The notes beneath the pieces were generated by a model. It ran no database searches and was not told where the DNA came from. It saw nothing but the letters and a program-made list of their open reading frames with translations. Made by a program: the position numbers and the translations under genes. DNA of 64,000 nucleotides from Halicephalobus mephisto (Eukaryota; Nematoda; Chromadorea; Rhabditida; Panagrolaimidae), in the NCBI GenBank assembly GCA_009193035.1, contig SWDT01000010.1:310001-374000 (forward strand). Reading direction: 5' to 3'. Numbering within the stretch: position 1 is the stretch's first letter; every line of letters starts with the position of its first letter. Below are positions 22,993 to 34,470 of the stretch, piece by piece.

Positions 22993-23225
22993 TCATGGCG
23001 AATTGAGTCTACTGTAATTGTGATCATCGTAGTTCAGTGGTTTGTAACTCAATCTGGGGTCGCTGAAAATATTGAAGACAGAAAGGGAGTTGACTACTGT
23101 AGAAAAACAATGTTATTTTTGTAATTGAAGGGTTGTAGAACGTCTATTGTGGGAAAAAACTTGCCTTGAATTACAATAATCAAAATAGCAAAAAGTATCC
23201 CACACACAGAACCTAATTTGAACAT
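22993..23225 (-). CDS. Small secreted peptide precursor, paralogue B
   Basis: Two exons (23225-23165, 23096-22993) encode 54 residues with a signal peptide (LGSVCGILFAILIIVIQ) and the conserved block SLSVFNIFSDPRLSYKPL shared with the gene at 22530. It lacks the dibasic site after the block and ends in an Asp/Asn/Tyr-rich tail. The intron begins with GC rather than GT (GGCAAGT context at 23164), and its acceptor is a tandem NAGNAG (CAGTAG), so two proteins differing by one residue could be made. The identical intron phase supports duplication from a common ancestor. Function unknown. Confidence 0.62.
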
Positions 23226-23432
23226 TTTTGTCGAAAATAACAAATCGACAGCTGTACTCTGATAAACTTTCAACGATTAAACTTTCGCTCTCTGGAGACC
23301 GCATCAGTCATTCTGCTCAACTGGTTAATTGGTTTTAATTTATCATTCATCAAAATGATATTTTTTGACCGATATTTGTTATTAAAAATAGAAAAATCAC
23401 GTTGAAATCCTGATTACGATATTGAAAAAGGC

Positions 23433-23758
23433 TTAAACTGCATGTTTAGAAGACTTTTCGTTTATCCTTGCTTGAGCGTTCTTGAAGACTTGTTCGAGGG
23501 TCTGTGCCGGTCTGGGCCTAAGCACACGGATACTGCCGGTTTCTGGATCTATCTGGAGAACTGGAGAAAAACGAGTTCCGGAAGGGAGAATACGAGGAGA
23601 CCTGAGATCTTGTCTTACTCTCTGTCTGATTTTGTAGACTTCTTGAAGTGAAACAGATTCTACAGTAATTAGGAGCAAGACTACTATACCTAAAACAAGA
23701 ACGAGGTTTCTTTTCGAGAAATAAAGTAGAACTCACCAAGTAATGCCAAATATTTCAT
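23433..23758 (-). CDS. Small secreted protein, unknown
   Basis: Two exons (23758-23737, 23689-23433) join to 92 residues. A clear signal peptide (MKYLALLGIVVLLLITVESV) precedes a basic mature region with Arg-rich segments (YKIRQRVRQDLRSPR, GSIRVLRPRPAQ) and a short helical C-terminus (LEQVFKNAQARI). There are no cysteines. It lies on the same strand as the two paralogous peptide genes with a similar signal-peptide-exon structure, but its mature sequence is unrelated. Possible peptide hormone or defence peptide; no family recognised. Confidence 0.6.
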
Positions 23759-24916
23759 AGGAGCTGCTGATATGTTATTTTTTCCTAAGAATGAAAAACA
23801 AATCGTCAAAATTGTTGAAAAGCAAGAAATGATGACAAGTGGTCGTAAATCGAGTTTGACGATATTTCAGATTCTGCAGAGTGGATCAGGCGGTTACGCT
23901 GTGCTTTCGTCGTGATTTCCCTGTTGCGTTTATTTTTCAGAAATACATACTTATCCTTTTGTACTTTAGGTGACAGTAACAAAGTCCATAATCTTTGCAC
24001 AATCCATGACTATTCTTACAGTAAAAGGAAAATTATATTATGGTATGCTGTTCCATATTTTATTAATGCTGTGAAGTTCATGGTTACAGTTGTTAGGTTC
24101 CAAATTATATTAATAAAGTTTACCATGGTTTTACTTTATATAAAAAATGAACCGCTCAAATACTGCCAAGGTTTATCGAAACATGTTTGTATCTTTAAGT
24201 TGAATAATAAATAAAATAATATTGACTTCACAATGGATCCTGAAAAGTTATTATTTCTCAGTATTCTACTCTCTTGTAAACCTTCAACTTAGATATTATG
24301 AAATAACACTTTTTTCGTTGTAAAAACCCTGCCAGAGTTGTCGAATTGAGTCATCTCACAAACCTTATCCAAAACCCAGTAGAACCACTTTGAACCTACT
24401 CTACTCCAAAACTTGACTACTTTAGCCTAAATCTCGACAACCCCATTCAGTACAAGAAATAAACCAAATATTACTTTGTTCAATGCATAAGATCCTAGAA
24501 TATCTAAATCGGTCTATTCAAAGATCACTGATTTCTACAGTATGTCACATACAAATTTGATTGATTTTCAATTTCCCAAAAAGTCTTTATCACCATTTTT
24601 CTGACCAAAGTACTTTTTCATTTCTAGTCAATCTTTGTTTCAATTCTAGGAATTTTTAGGGAGATCTTCGTGGGATTAATATTTTCATTACCTTAGATGC
24701 ATTCATGAGCATTTATTAACGTCATAAATGTTTCCACAGATGTCGAAGGAGAATCCAACTCAACTGTCTAAATTTTAAATTTTTACTACATATGATCGAA
24801 ATTAAGAGGAGGGATTCTGTGTACTTTGTATAAACAATAACTGTAAATATGTCCACAAAGTAATTATGAAAATTATAAAATTATGTTTGCTCTCATGAAA
24901 ATTTGTTGAGATTATA
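23759..24916. other. Intergenic region, nothing recognised
   Basis: A/T-rich sequence with a 100-codon open frame at 23912-24214 that has no recognisable domain or splice context. It probably includes the promoters of the peptide gene to the left and the chemoreceptor to the right. No RNA gene or repeat stands out. Confidence 0.4.
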
Positions 24917-26616
24917 ATGATTTTCCCTTCAGGTAAGTCCTGTTTTGCATTTTCTAACAATGAAAATGAAATTAATTTTTATAGGCTCGACACGTCTTAT
25001 TCACAGCATTAATGAGGTTGTGGCTTTCAGCGTTGGGGTTTTTGGAAATGTCTTCCTAATCCTGTTAGTGATAAGCCACAAATCGAGTATAGCTGTGGTT
25101 TATAGAAGGATCTTAATTCAATTGGTCTTAATCGATATCTTGTTCAACATTATGACAGTGATCATACAACCTATAACTTTGGTCGTTGAAGGGAGTCAGT
25201 ACTTTGTGCAGAATGGGGTTTTGAGGAATATCGCTCATCCTTGGAATCATTATTTAAACATGATTTGGTTGATGATGTTTTATTTCAGCTTTTGTTCTGT
25301 CTGTATACAGTATATTTTTCGGTACTTAATCATATGCAGGTAAGAATGGTGAAAAACCGGTTTGATAGTAAAATTGGATAGCGTTCAAAGAATTTCTGTT
25401 TTTGGATTTCCCGAACACTATCCAAAATGCCTGCCTATAATGAAAATTTAGGTAGTGTCTAAAAATCCGATTTTTTTAAGTTTCTTGACAGCATGAAACT
25501 TTATTATTAAAGCTGCTCACTTATTTTCCACTTCAGGGACTATGAAATCTCTGTAACGAAATACCAACTACTCTTTCTTTTTCCGTTATTTGTCTCAGGA
25601 GGATTCTTTTTTCTTCTAGTAAAAGGATATTATCCTGAACCTGAACCTTGCTCAGACATCAAGATTCAAGAACTTGCTGAAGTTCTTGCAGAAGGCAACT
25701 GCTCCACTTTCCTCCTTGCCACGAGACTCAAATCTGTAAGCTTTTCTTTATTACTTCATCATTGAAAAGTAATTTGCGTTTTTAGACAGACCCTTTGGCG
25801 AAATATTTGGCTTTAATTGGTCTTTTCATTGTCGCCACTAATTATTCTATTATCATCTTCTGCACTTTTAAGGTAGAGAAATACCTGAAAGTTGCTCAAC
25901 TATCGGTACAAACACAGCATTTGCATAGGGAGATGACACGAGCAATGCTCGTCCAGGTAATTACTGAACTTTTAGAATCAATTTAAAAGATTTGTTAGTT
26001 TTTAATAAAAACAAGGGATCATAGATTATGTTTTGAGCGATCTTTAAAAACTTAAGGATTAAACGAATAATCCGGAAACTGACGGTTTCTAAAGAAGAGG
26101 GAAGTTTTTAATCTCCTTATTGTATCAATTAGCTACAAGAAGAATTATGGTTAATACTTTGAAATTCTAGAAATTCGAGTTTTCTTGATATTATTTGGAT
26201 TTTTATTCCAAGCAAAGATCATGCAGAAAATCCAGAAATCAGAATTTTTTACGAATGAAACTCAAGTTATCAGAATCCCCTACGACTTTAATAGGAAACC
26301 TGAATAGTGTCTGAAAAATTCAAATTCTTTTATTTTTTTAGATATCTAAGGTTTAACTTTTTAGGCAATTAGTCCTCTCCTTGTCAGCATGGGTCCTACT
26401 CTTTTTGCTGTCTACTGTATCATGTTCACCCAAACGGCCATCGATTCCATGATTTTCACAGTTATGTGTGTTGCTTGGTTGCCAGTAATCAATTCTATTT
26501 CCACCATATTCCTTATAAAACCTTTTCGCCAAAAAATCTTTTTCTGGATATTCCCTAAGAAAATTATGAACAATATTATAAAGGTTACGGCCCCGACTGA
26601 ACGAACTAATATTTAA
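24917..26616 (+). CDS. Serpentine chemoreceptor (nematode 7TM GPCR)
   Basis: Five exons (24917-24932, 24985-25339, 25537-25735, 25786-25956, 26365-26616) give 330 residues. The 16-base first exon is required to start with MIFPSG and keep phase. Seven hydrophobic segments are seen: VAFSVGVFGNVFLILLVI, ILIQLVLIDILFNIMTVII, MIWLMMFYFSFCSVCIQYI, LLFLFPLFVSGGFFFLLV, LALIGLFIVATNYSIIIFC, LLVSMGPTLFAVYCIMF and MIFTVMCVAWLPVINSIST. The end (IFLIKPFRQKIF) is the short basic tail after helix 7 seen in worm Str/Srd/Srh-type receptors. The precise class is not certain. Such receptors usually act in chemosensory neurons. Hairpin repeats sit in introns 2 and 4. Confidence 0.85.
25376..25495. repeat. Intronic pair of hairpin repeat units
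   Basis: Two units of the same near-palindromic family as at 734-926 lie in the second intron of the chemoreceptor gene (about 25376-25423 and 25451-25495). The first runs from GGATAGCGTTC to GAACACTATCC with an A/T-rich centre. A weaker copy lies in intron 4 near 26303-26345 (TAGTGTCTGAAAAATTCAAA). Confidence 0.55.
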
Positions 26617-29287
26617 TTTGCTTTTAGGTTTATTACATTGTTATCCGTCCGTAAAAATAGTAGAATAGATTTTCCAATGAAAGTTCTGAAGATAAAGTTA
26701 CTATACGATCTGACTATCACGATAAGGAACAGCTTGGTGATTATAAGGGAAATGGAGATGAAAATAAAAAGAAGATGGTCCATAATCTGCTTCAACTCTA
26801 ATAAAATCGATAAAAGGTAACTGGATCACCGATGAGAGTACAAAAAACTGAAAAATTTGACACTGATTCATCCATATAGAATTGCGTAATTCTTTCTTTA
26901 AATGTTTGTTCAGCTATCTAGTTTCCTAACAAAGTAAAAATATGAAAAAGGTCGTAAAATAAATGCTTATCAAAGATGTGTGTCCCGCCATCATTACAGT
27001 AAGAATTTTTGTTTTTTCTTAAACAACTAGACTCAGTTATCAGTTGATCAAATTTTCTGTCTAATCGATGGACTATATTAATACTATTATGGTCTCTTCT
27101 GAGGTTATAAAAATGTCAGCATAGAAATATTGATGAACACGAACGATGACATACTTTATGTAGTAAATTAAGCTAACATGTGGCGGAATTTCAGATTAGT
27201 GTAAGAACTTTTTTCGATACCAGACTGTTTATTGCGAAATACCGATTATTGAACAACTAGGAATCACATGAGATCCTGTCAAAAGAAATAAACAACAACA
27301 TGGCGTGCAATTTCGACAATTTTGTGTCTGAAGTAAGAAGCAGGGATCTCGATGTTGGACTTGAGGACATATACTAATTGATGTTTGTTATGCATTTCGA
27401 GGTCAATTATACACGAGGAAATACAAATTTAAGATTATATTGATTGAGATATAACTTTAACTGGTTGATTCTGAACCCCCAAGTGGACCTAAAAAAATTG
27501 AAATTCCTTTTTCCTATTCTGATTATATCACCTTCATTTTGCGTTATTCTTCGTACCGTTGTTCTAATCCCCAGTTATGTGATATTTGCAATCATGAGTT
27601 TTGAGTGGATTAAAACTCGTTCAAGATCCACTTGTCGCTTGATCGCTTCCTCTCTCGAGCTCCTTCGTGAGCCTTTCAGAATCGGACTCCAATTGTAACA
27701 AATTCCTCCCGCATATCTTCGATAAAGGATTTCAAGCGGAAGCTCTGTCAAAAAAGAATGAAATAAAACCAGCTCCTGTCTTGATGGTCCTTGACAGTTT
27801 TATCCGCCGGTCATTTTGTTTGTTATTGACTTAGTTTCAGTATTTCAATTCTCTGCAATTTGAAAAAAATTCAAGAAAAGGTAGATGCTCTTGTCTTTCG
27901 ATATTGGTTAATTATCCTTTTTCCAACCAGTTTGTGGAAAAAGAGTTAAGAAGATTAACAGTTTTAATTTTTGTCGAAACTGTTTATTTACAAGAAACTG
28001 AGAAAATAGTTATTGAGTTCCGGAAAGGAAAACTACTTCTAAAATGTTTTTTAAGTTTGGAAAAAGAATTCGAAAATAAGGAAACTCAAAAACGCATTTC
28101 GCAACAAGTCCAATTCCGGTTCCTTCTTGATGAATCCATATTTGTCCAAATCTTTGCTTTTAAATTTCAATCTTGTCCAAGAGCAAAAAAATGAGCAAAC
28201 AACTTGAAATTGATCCAAGATCCAAACTGAGAACAATGTTGGGAAAGGTTCCAAAAGAAAAAGGAATTGAACTCTGTTGACCCTTCATTCAAAGACTCAA
28301 GGTTATTTTTATAAAATTGATCCCAGTCCAATATTCTTGATTACGGCTGTAACCAGAATTTTATGGAAGAAGAACAAAGAGTTCTTCATCGTGCGTTTTT
28401 TGATTTTCGAAAACTCTGAGGGTAGAAAACATAAAAGTTCATATGTAGTAAATTCCGGGACTTGGGGGAGAGGGGAAGGGAGGACTGCTCCAACATTTCT
28501 CTTTATCCAGATACACACTGATGATAAATGTTTGCTTTTTTGGACGTTTGGAAATTTCAGAAGCAAAGAAATAGAAACCTTCACTTTGATAATTTTCAGA
28601 ATTCCAGGGAGACTGTCCCGGGCATCTTCTGTCTAGTTACATTCGTGTTCGCGGTGAATATTTGTCTATTTGCAAACTGTTTACTTTTGTAATCCGATTC
28701 CGAGTGGCTACTCGTTTGCCGAAACTATTAGCAAGTTTTCTAGTCTAATATTTACTCGAAGCGGTTGACACTTATTTTGCTAAAGCCAGTTTTACTTGTT
28801 TCTTTCTGAATCCTCTCCAATTAGCAGTAAAATTTTTTACAAACAACTCTTAGGTCAGAACTGTGGATTCAAAACTACTTTTTTAACTTGAGGACGAACA
28901 AACAAAGAGGTAATAATCCATTCGTCGGTCTACAGCTTCTTCCCTCTTTCCTTGCTTCCTTTTCACCTTTTGAATTGAATGGTCTAGAAGACAGAAAAAT
29001 GCTGTTCGGGGTGCTTAATTGCAATTTCTCGCCTCAGGTTCTCAAGACCGGTCAGCGATCGGACAACCAAGTTCCGATTTGTATATGGTGGATGATTGTG
29101 TGTTCTATTCAAGGCGGGGTGCATGCTTCCTCTAGATGGGGCTTCAATATTTAAGTCAGCTTCTGGAGGTCGTAATCGTCATCTCTGTTCTTCCAGTTTA
29201 TTTGACAGAGCAATTTCGAATTTCTATAAGGTTTACTCCGAGCTAGTTGATAAGTTTTAACGTACCGTACTTTAGATAGAATTAAAA
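26617..29287. other. Gene-poor region between chemoreceptor and lustrin-type gene
   Basis: About 2.7 kb of mostly A/T-rich sequence. Several open frames of 60-120 codons occur (27444-27698, 27904-28194, 28277-28636, 28888-29154), but none has a recognisable domain, good splice context or a convincing start. The right end must contain the promoter of the lustrin-type gene. No tRNA or other RNA gene was recognised. Confidence 0.4.
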
Positions 29288-29957
29288 ATGAGTAAGCGGC
29301 TAGTATTCCTGGTGGCGTTGTTCGCCTTTGCATATGCTCTTCCTCAAGAAGGTGAATTTTTGCTCACTGTAAGGTCTTTTTGAAGTAAGTCCTCCTTTAG
29401 AAGCCCCAGAACCCACCGAAGAAGAATCCACTGAAGCTCCCCAGCCAGAAACCCCCTCTGCGAAACGCCGTCAATTCATCGCTCCCCCTGCCTTCGCAGC
29501 CCCCGCTCCAGTCGCTGTTGCCCCTGCCCCAGTCTTCGCTCAACCCCCAGTCGTAGTCTCCCCAGTCGGACAATGCCCCGGTGGTCCCTCTCTCCCCATC
29601 GAATGCGACCCCAAACGCCCTGCCTGTCCTCCCCAGTCCTACTGCTATGCCACGAACAGTGTTGACATCGGACCCTATTTCTGCTGCCCTATCTGGTCCA
29701 CCTACGGAGCCGCCTGGCGTCCAGCCGCCCCGTTCTTCAACTACGTCCCTCCTCCACCACCAAACTGGCCTGAAGCCGTCCGTGCTGCTGCTGCTTGGCC
29801 CACCTCTGCCTACAGTATGCCAGCTCTTGCTAGCCCTTTCCGTCCCCTCAAGTCAAAGAAGGAACAGAAATTCGACGGATTGACTGAAGAAGATCAGGAC
29901 AAGATCGAGAAGTCCATGGCCGACTGGCTCCACAGACAAGCTGCCAAGAAAAACTGA
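29288..29957 (+). CDS. Secreted protein with lustrin-type cysteine domain
   Basis: Two exons (29288-29351, 29401-29957) encode 206 residues. A signal peptide (LVFLVALFAFAYALP) is followed by a Glu/Pro/Thr-rich segment, a basic AKRR site, and an Ala/Pro/Val-rich stretch of cuticle-like composition. The cysteine domain then reads CPGGPSLPIECDPKRPACP, SYCYATN and GPYFCCP, the spacing of the lustrin-type repeat found in many worm secreted proteins. The last third is Trp/Pro/Ala-rich and ends in a charged helix. Codons are strongly C-ending, unlike the A/T-rich flanks, which suggests high expression. An extracellular matrix or cuticle role is inferred from composition only. Confidence 0.82.
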
Positions 29958-31199
29958 AAAGGAAGACGTTAATATTCAAAAACGAACGATTCCATAGAAT
30001 GGGCGGAAAGTACAAAAGTATTCATCAAACTTCTCAGTTCCGACTGAGTGATTTCTTTTTTTCTTTCAATCTCTCCAACTTGCTCCACTCTATAAGTACT
30101 TTTCTGTAAAAATGACGGTGAAAGTTGTCGATAAATTATTAATTTTGAAGTGCGTTCACACAAAAACAAATCGGGTGTTGTAATCACTTAAAGAGTTGTC
30201 GTAAAAACAACTTTTGGATAAAAAAGAACATGGTCCTAACACTTATCTTGAGTGTGTTTTTTCGGTTTTTAAATTGAACAGGAATTCTTCAATATCTCTA
30301 GTTTTGAAGTAATTTTTACCTTTTCACCCTTCACACTACCGGAATTTAAATTACAATCGTTCCCTTCGGAACAAAAGCATTGATGACTTTAACTATGAAA
30401 ATAGATTCAGAGATAATCTGATAAACTGAGACTTTTAATTTCCGACGGCAGTTTTAAGTTTTAATAAAAATCTCCGATGCATATTTATAAATCATGTGAA
30501 GCACTGAAAGAATATTGTTTAAATTTCTTCCAGAAGGACTTCCCAGAATCTCTGCATTCACATTCTACCGTTAATAATGTTATCTTGGAAGCTTCGAAAA
30601 ATTTGGGATGAAACCAGATCCAGTAATACAGACAGATAGTGTTCTGAAAATTCAACCTTTTAGATTTTCAATACACTACTCAAGAGTCAAACTTTCAGCA
30701 AAACTCCGAATAGTGTTGCGAAAATCCAAATTCTTGAATTTTCTTAATACTATCCAACCTTACTATTGGAGATAATTTTATTTAAAAATTCACTTTATTG
30801 TTAACATGAATAATCGCGATTTCAACAGCGAAGAAATCAATAATCCAAAAGTTCGATTTTCAAGTCTAATAAAACGGAGATTGCTTTGAATTTATCGATT
30901 GTCCCAACATTTGTATTTTATTTTCCAACCTGGCTTTAGATATGTTTTATTTTCCTACGAGAAAAGCATTGAATTCATTATAGAAATAAGATTAAAACGC
31001 ACACACATAGAATATGACGATAATCCATAAAAACCGGAAAATACTGCATAAAGAAAAGATATTTCGCTTTGAGAACTCACGTTCTTCCGTTTTTGTTCGA
31101 TTTTTCTCTGCTCTATCCTGAATTACTGAATCATCGTCTAATTTGATATTTTTGTTCTAATCGGTTTATTTATTGGCTATATTTATTAACAACTTCATC
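29958..31199. other. Intergenic region upstream of ehs-1
   Basis: It contains the 3' UTR of the lustrin-type gene, a pair of hairpin repeats at 30634-30755 and the upstream region of ehs-1. No coding sequence or RNA gene was recognised. Confidence 0.45.
30634..30755. repeat. Pair of hairpin repeat units
   Basis: Two units (about 30634-30680 and 30707-30755) of the same family as at 734 and 25376. Each has a GATAGTGTT-like start, an A/T core with AAATTCTTGAATTTT, and an ACTATCC-like end. They lie in intergenic DNA. Confidence 0.55.
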
Positions 31200-33448
31200 A
31201 TGGAAAGCTTATCAGAAGCGGAGATAGCTCAAAATCATCTGAGCTACTATGAGAAACTTTTCCGGGAGGTGAGCACGCTTGATGATATTGGTTTTCAATT
31301 TTTCAACCCTAATTTATTTCAGATGAATCCGAATGCATCTCCTGAAGTCCCCGCTGGCCAAGCTGCGGAGTTTCTTCGTGGTTCTGGATTGCCTGTTCCA
31401 ACCTTATCTGTGGTAAGTTTTTATTGATTATTGAATTTGTGTTTATATTACTTTTTATCAGATTTGGGAGCTTGCCGATTTCCGAAAGATTGGATCACTT
31501 AACAAGAAAGGAGCTTTCATTGCTTTCAAGCTTATTGCAGCTGTCCAGCAAGACAAACCGACTTCGATTGATTTGAAAACTCCACTGGATGCTCCAAGGT
31601 TCCCGGCCATCCCTCCGTCTGCTCGAGCTTCCCCTGCTCTCTCCAATATTAGTGGCACTACAGACTGGGAAATTACTCCAGCGGAGCACTCTAGGTATGA
31701 AGCTATTTTCAACAGTCTCGGACCAGTGAACGGGAAAATCAGTGGAGAAGTTGTAAGGCCAGTATTGCTCAACTCTGGATTGCAACAAGCTCAATTAGCT
31801 AGGATTTGGGAGATGTCCGACATCAACAAGGATGGGATGCTAGATTTGTATGAGATGTGTATTGCCATGCATCTAGTCTACAAATGCATCGAAACAAAAG
31901 TATTACCGCATCAGCTACCTCCGTCGTTGCTTCATTCATCAAGAAGAGGAAGTGTTGCTGGATCGGCTAGAGGGAGCACTGTCACCTCCCCTACTAGTGG
32001 TTCGAGAATTATACGTAAGTGTTCATATATGGAAGTCGTGTAATTCCCTTATTTCAGCTCCTCCGATGAATAATGCATCTAGAACGTCCAGTATTACATC
32101 CTTAAACAAAGCTGAAACTCGTTCTGTCGGATCTGTTCATTCTGAAACTGCTCTTCCTCGACCCGGAATGAAGTCCATTTTTGATCCAAGCGTAACGGAA
32201 TTCCCCGTAGATCGACAACTGTGGGAGGATGAGTTCAATAAGCTAGACTTGGATCATGATGGCTATGTCAGTGGAATGGACACTCGCATAACTTTGATGG
32301 GATCGGGATTGTCACAACAGATCCTCGCCCATGTTTGGTCTCTGGTGGATATTGTAAAGACAGGAAGGCTAAATGCAGAGCAATTTGCCTTAATTATGGA
32401 AATTGTCAAAGAAGCAAGATTAGGAGTGAAATTGCCCGAAATTCTCCCAGCTCATTTGGTTCCACCATCACTTAGAGCGAGTATGCCAAACATGCCGTTA
32501 TCTCCGAGTGAAAAAGCTAACCCGAAACTGAGAGAACTCAGTGAAGATATTGAGAAGATTATTGAAGACAGAAGGAAAGCCGATATGGAACTCGCTCAAT
32601 TAGAGGCTGACATCACCATCAAGAACTCCACAGTTAAGAATCTGGAGATTGAATTGAATACTTTAGTCGCTACCGTGAAACAACTCCAGAATCAAAAAGG
32701 AGAAGCTCAGAAAAGACTTGCTGAGATGGATGAGCGGATCGAGGCCTACAAAGCCACCCTCGAAGAAGGCAAGAAGAGACTCGCCAGTGAAGAAGAGAGA
32801 CTCAACAAAACCAAAAGTGAAGTCAATCAAGCCAAAGAGAATGCCAATGCAGAAGAGCAGATTCTGTTTTCTCTTCGTGAAGAACTACGCAATCTCGATA
32901 ATGATGTTTACCAGAAGAAAATGGAACTCAACAAAGCCAACCAAGGAATCACAAGAATTGCTAATGAAATGAACGACATGGATCAGAAAATAGAAAAAAA
33001 TAATTCTGAAACTGTCAAGATTGCAGAAAAGAAGGCAGAACTTCAGAAGGATCTGGAGGAACTAGAAAAGGCTGAAAGTCCAACAACGGATGACGCTCTC
33101 TTGATGAAGAGATTTGAGGAACTTAATGCTCACGGAACAGCAGTCGCCTCCACTTCTATCAACGCTTTTCCTACTAGTTTTGACAATGGTTTTGGGAATT
33201 CCGATCCATTCAAGGGAAATGCTGATCCGTTCTCTGATGATGGGTTTGATCCGTTTGGAAACTCCAAGAAGACGAATGGAGGAAATTCGTTCGGAAGCTT
33301 CGATAAAGACCCATTTGGTCAGAGGTGAGTTATTGAACTTGGTTGGGAATTTTATGGAGTAATTTTTAGTGATCCATTTGCTTCTTCTACATCTGGACAA
33401 TCAAACAACTTTGCCGATTTCGCAAAATTCTCGGCTTTTGGTAGTTAA
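31200..33448 (+). CDS. ehs-1: EPS15-like endocytic adaptor with EH domains
   Basis: Five exons (31200-31268, 31323-31412, 31462-32014, 32058-33324, 33370-33448) encode 685 residues. Three EH domains are visible: about 10-100 (ELADFRKIGSLNKKGAF), 125-220 (WEMSDINKDGMLDLYEM, a good EF-hand) and 280-375 (FNKLDLDHDGYVSGMD, WSLVDIVKTGRL). A coiled coil of about 200 residues follows (from KANPKLRELSEDIEKI). The C-terminus carries DPF motifs (SDPFKG, ADPFSD, FDPFGN, KDPFGQ, SDPFAS), which bind the AP-2 adaptor. EPS15 proteins bind NPF motifs and act in clathrin-mediated endocytosis, including synaptic vesicle recycling in worms. Intron 3 carries a CATATATG core shared with other introns of this window. 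Confidence 0.93.
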
Positions 33449-34470
33449 ACTCAGAATTTAACATGACTATTAGCAGATTCACTTGAGAGATTTTTATTTG
33501 AAAAATAGCCATAATTGAGATATTTCAATATTATCAGATGATGTGTCGTGTGTAATTGTAATATGTAGGGATTTAATAAATTTATAGATTTTTTACAACT
33601 TTGGGGAAGTTATGCTTGATTGAATCGAGTAAGAAACGGAGATTAGAAACAATTTGAAAAATTGATACTCGGATGGATAACGTGAAGTGAGCAATGTTTT
33701 AGTATTTGTGACAGTATAATGACGACAGTTTAGGTCGATGGCGGATTTCACGAACTTGGGAGAATCTCGAGGAAGCAACGTTAGATTGATTCTTTGGTCA
33801 AAAATGGAGCTGATATATTTGAAACCATTTCCACGGGGAATTCAATAAATCATATATCATCAAATAAGAATTTAGAAACCTTATGTAATGAGAAAGTTAG
33901 AACTGTCGTGAGAGAGTACCAAAGTGTGAACGACATGTTAGAAAATTATAAAAATTCATTTTTGTAATAGAATTCTCTGTTCTCTAAGGAAATGTTGAAA
34001 GATCTGCAGGTGACTCGCTCTGTTCGTTATAGAAATGGTTTATAAATACCGAAGGAAAACCAGGTAAACTTCAAACCCTTTGTTCCGTGTTTTCTGTCTC
34101 GATTGGTTAAATTTGATATATATTTTTGAATTTGGAAAAACTTGGTTAAAGATGATAGGGATGTCTGGCTCTCCTTTTTGTGTGCTTTCACCCTTGTACG
34201 TGCCATGCAACGATAAATTTTATTTTTCTCCATAGGTTAGAGATCAGAATATGTCTGGCTCTTGATAAGAGTGGATGCTATTTGTGCCGTTGTTGGCCGT
34301 TGATCAGAAGAGGTCATTTATCATTGTCGTTTATTTTTTGCCCTTCAATCCCCTGAGCGAACAAGTGGCTGCTTGGACACTTGTTTGAAAATCGGACCAT
34401 CATCGACCTTGCTTTTATCTTTTCAATCTCGAGAAATTCGGTTTTATTTTTATTTTTTTATTTTTTAGGA
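33449..34470. other. Intergenic region with GATA sites before the carboxypeptidase
   Basis: 3' UTR of ehs-1 on the left and the promoter of the carboxypeptidase gene on the right. No coding sequence is supported. TGATAAGA-type GATA sites near 34263 and 34317 are annotated separately. Confidence 0.45.
34263..34323. promoter_or_regulatory. Two GATA-factor sites upstream of the carboxypeptidase
   Basis: TGATAAGA lies at 34263-34270 and the inverse of TGATAAA at 34317-34323, about 150-210 bases before the start codon at 34471. Extended TGATAA sites control intestinal genes in C. elegans through ELT-2, which fits a secreted or lysosomal gut protease. This role is inferred from motif and gene type. 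Confidence 0.45.

Noticed and set aside
27444..29154. Open frames of 60-120 codons between chemoreceptor and lustrin-type gene
   Set aside because: No recognisable family, poor starts and no supported splicing.
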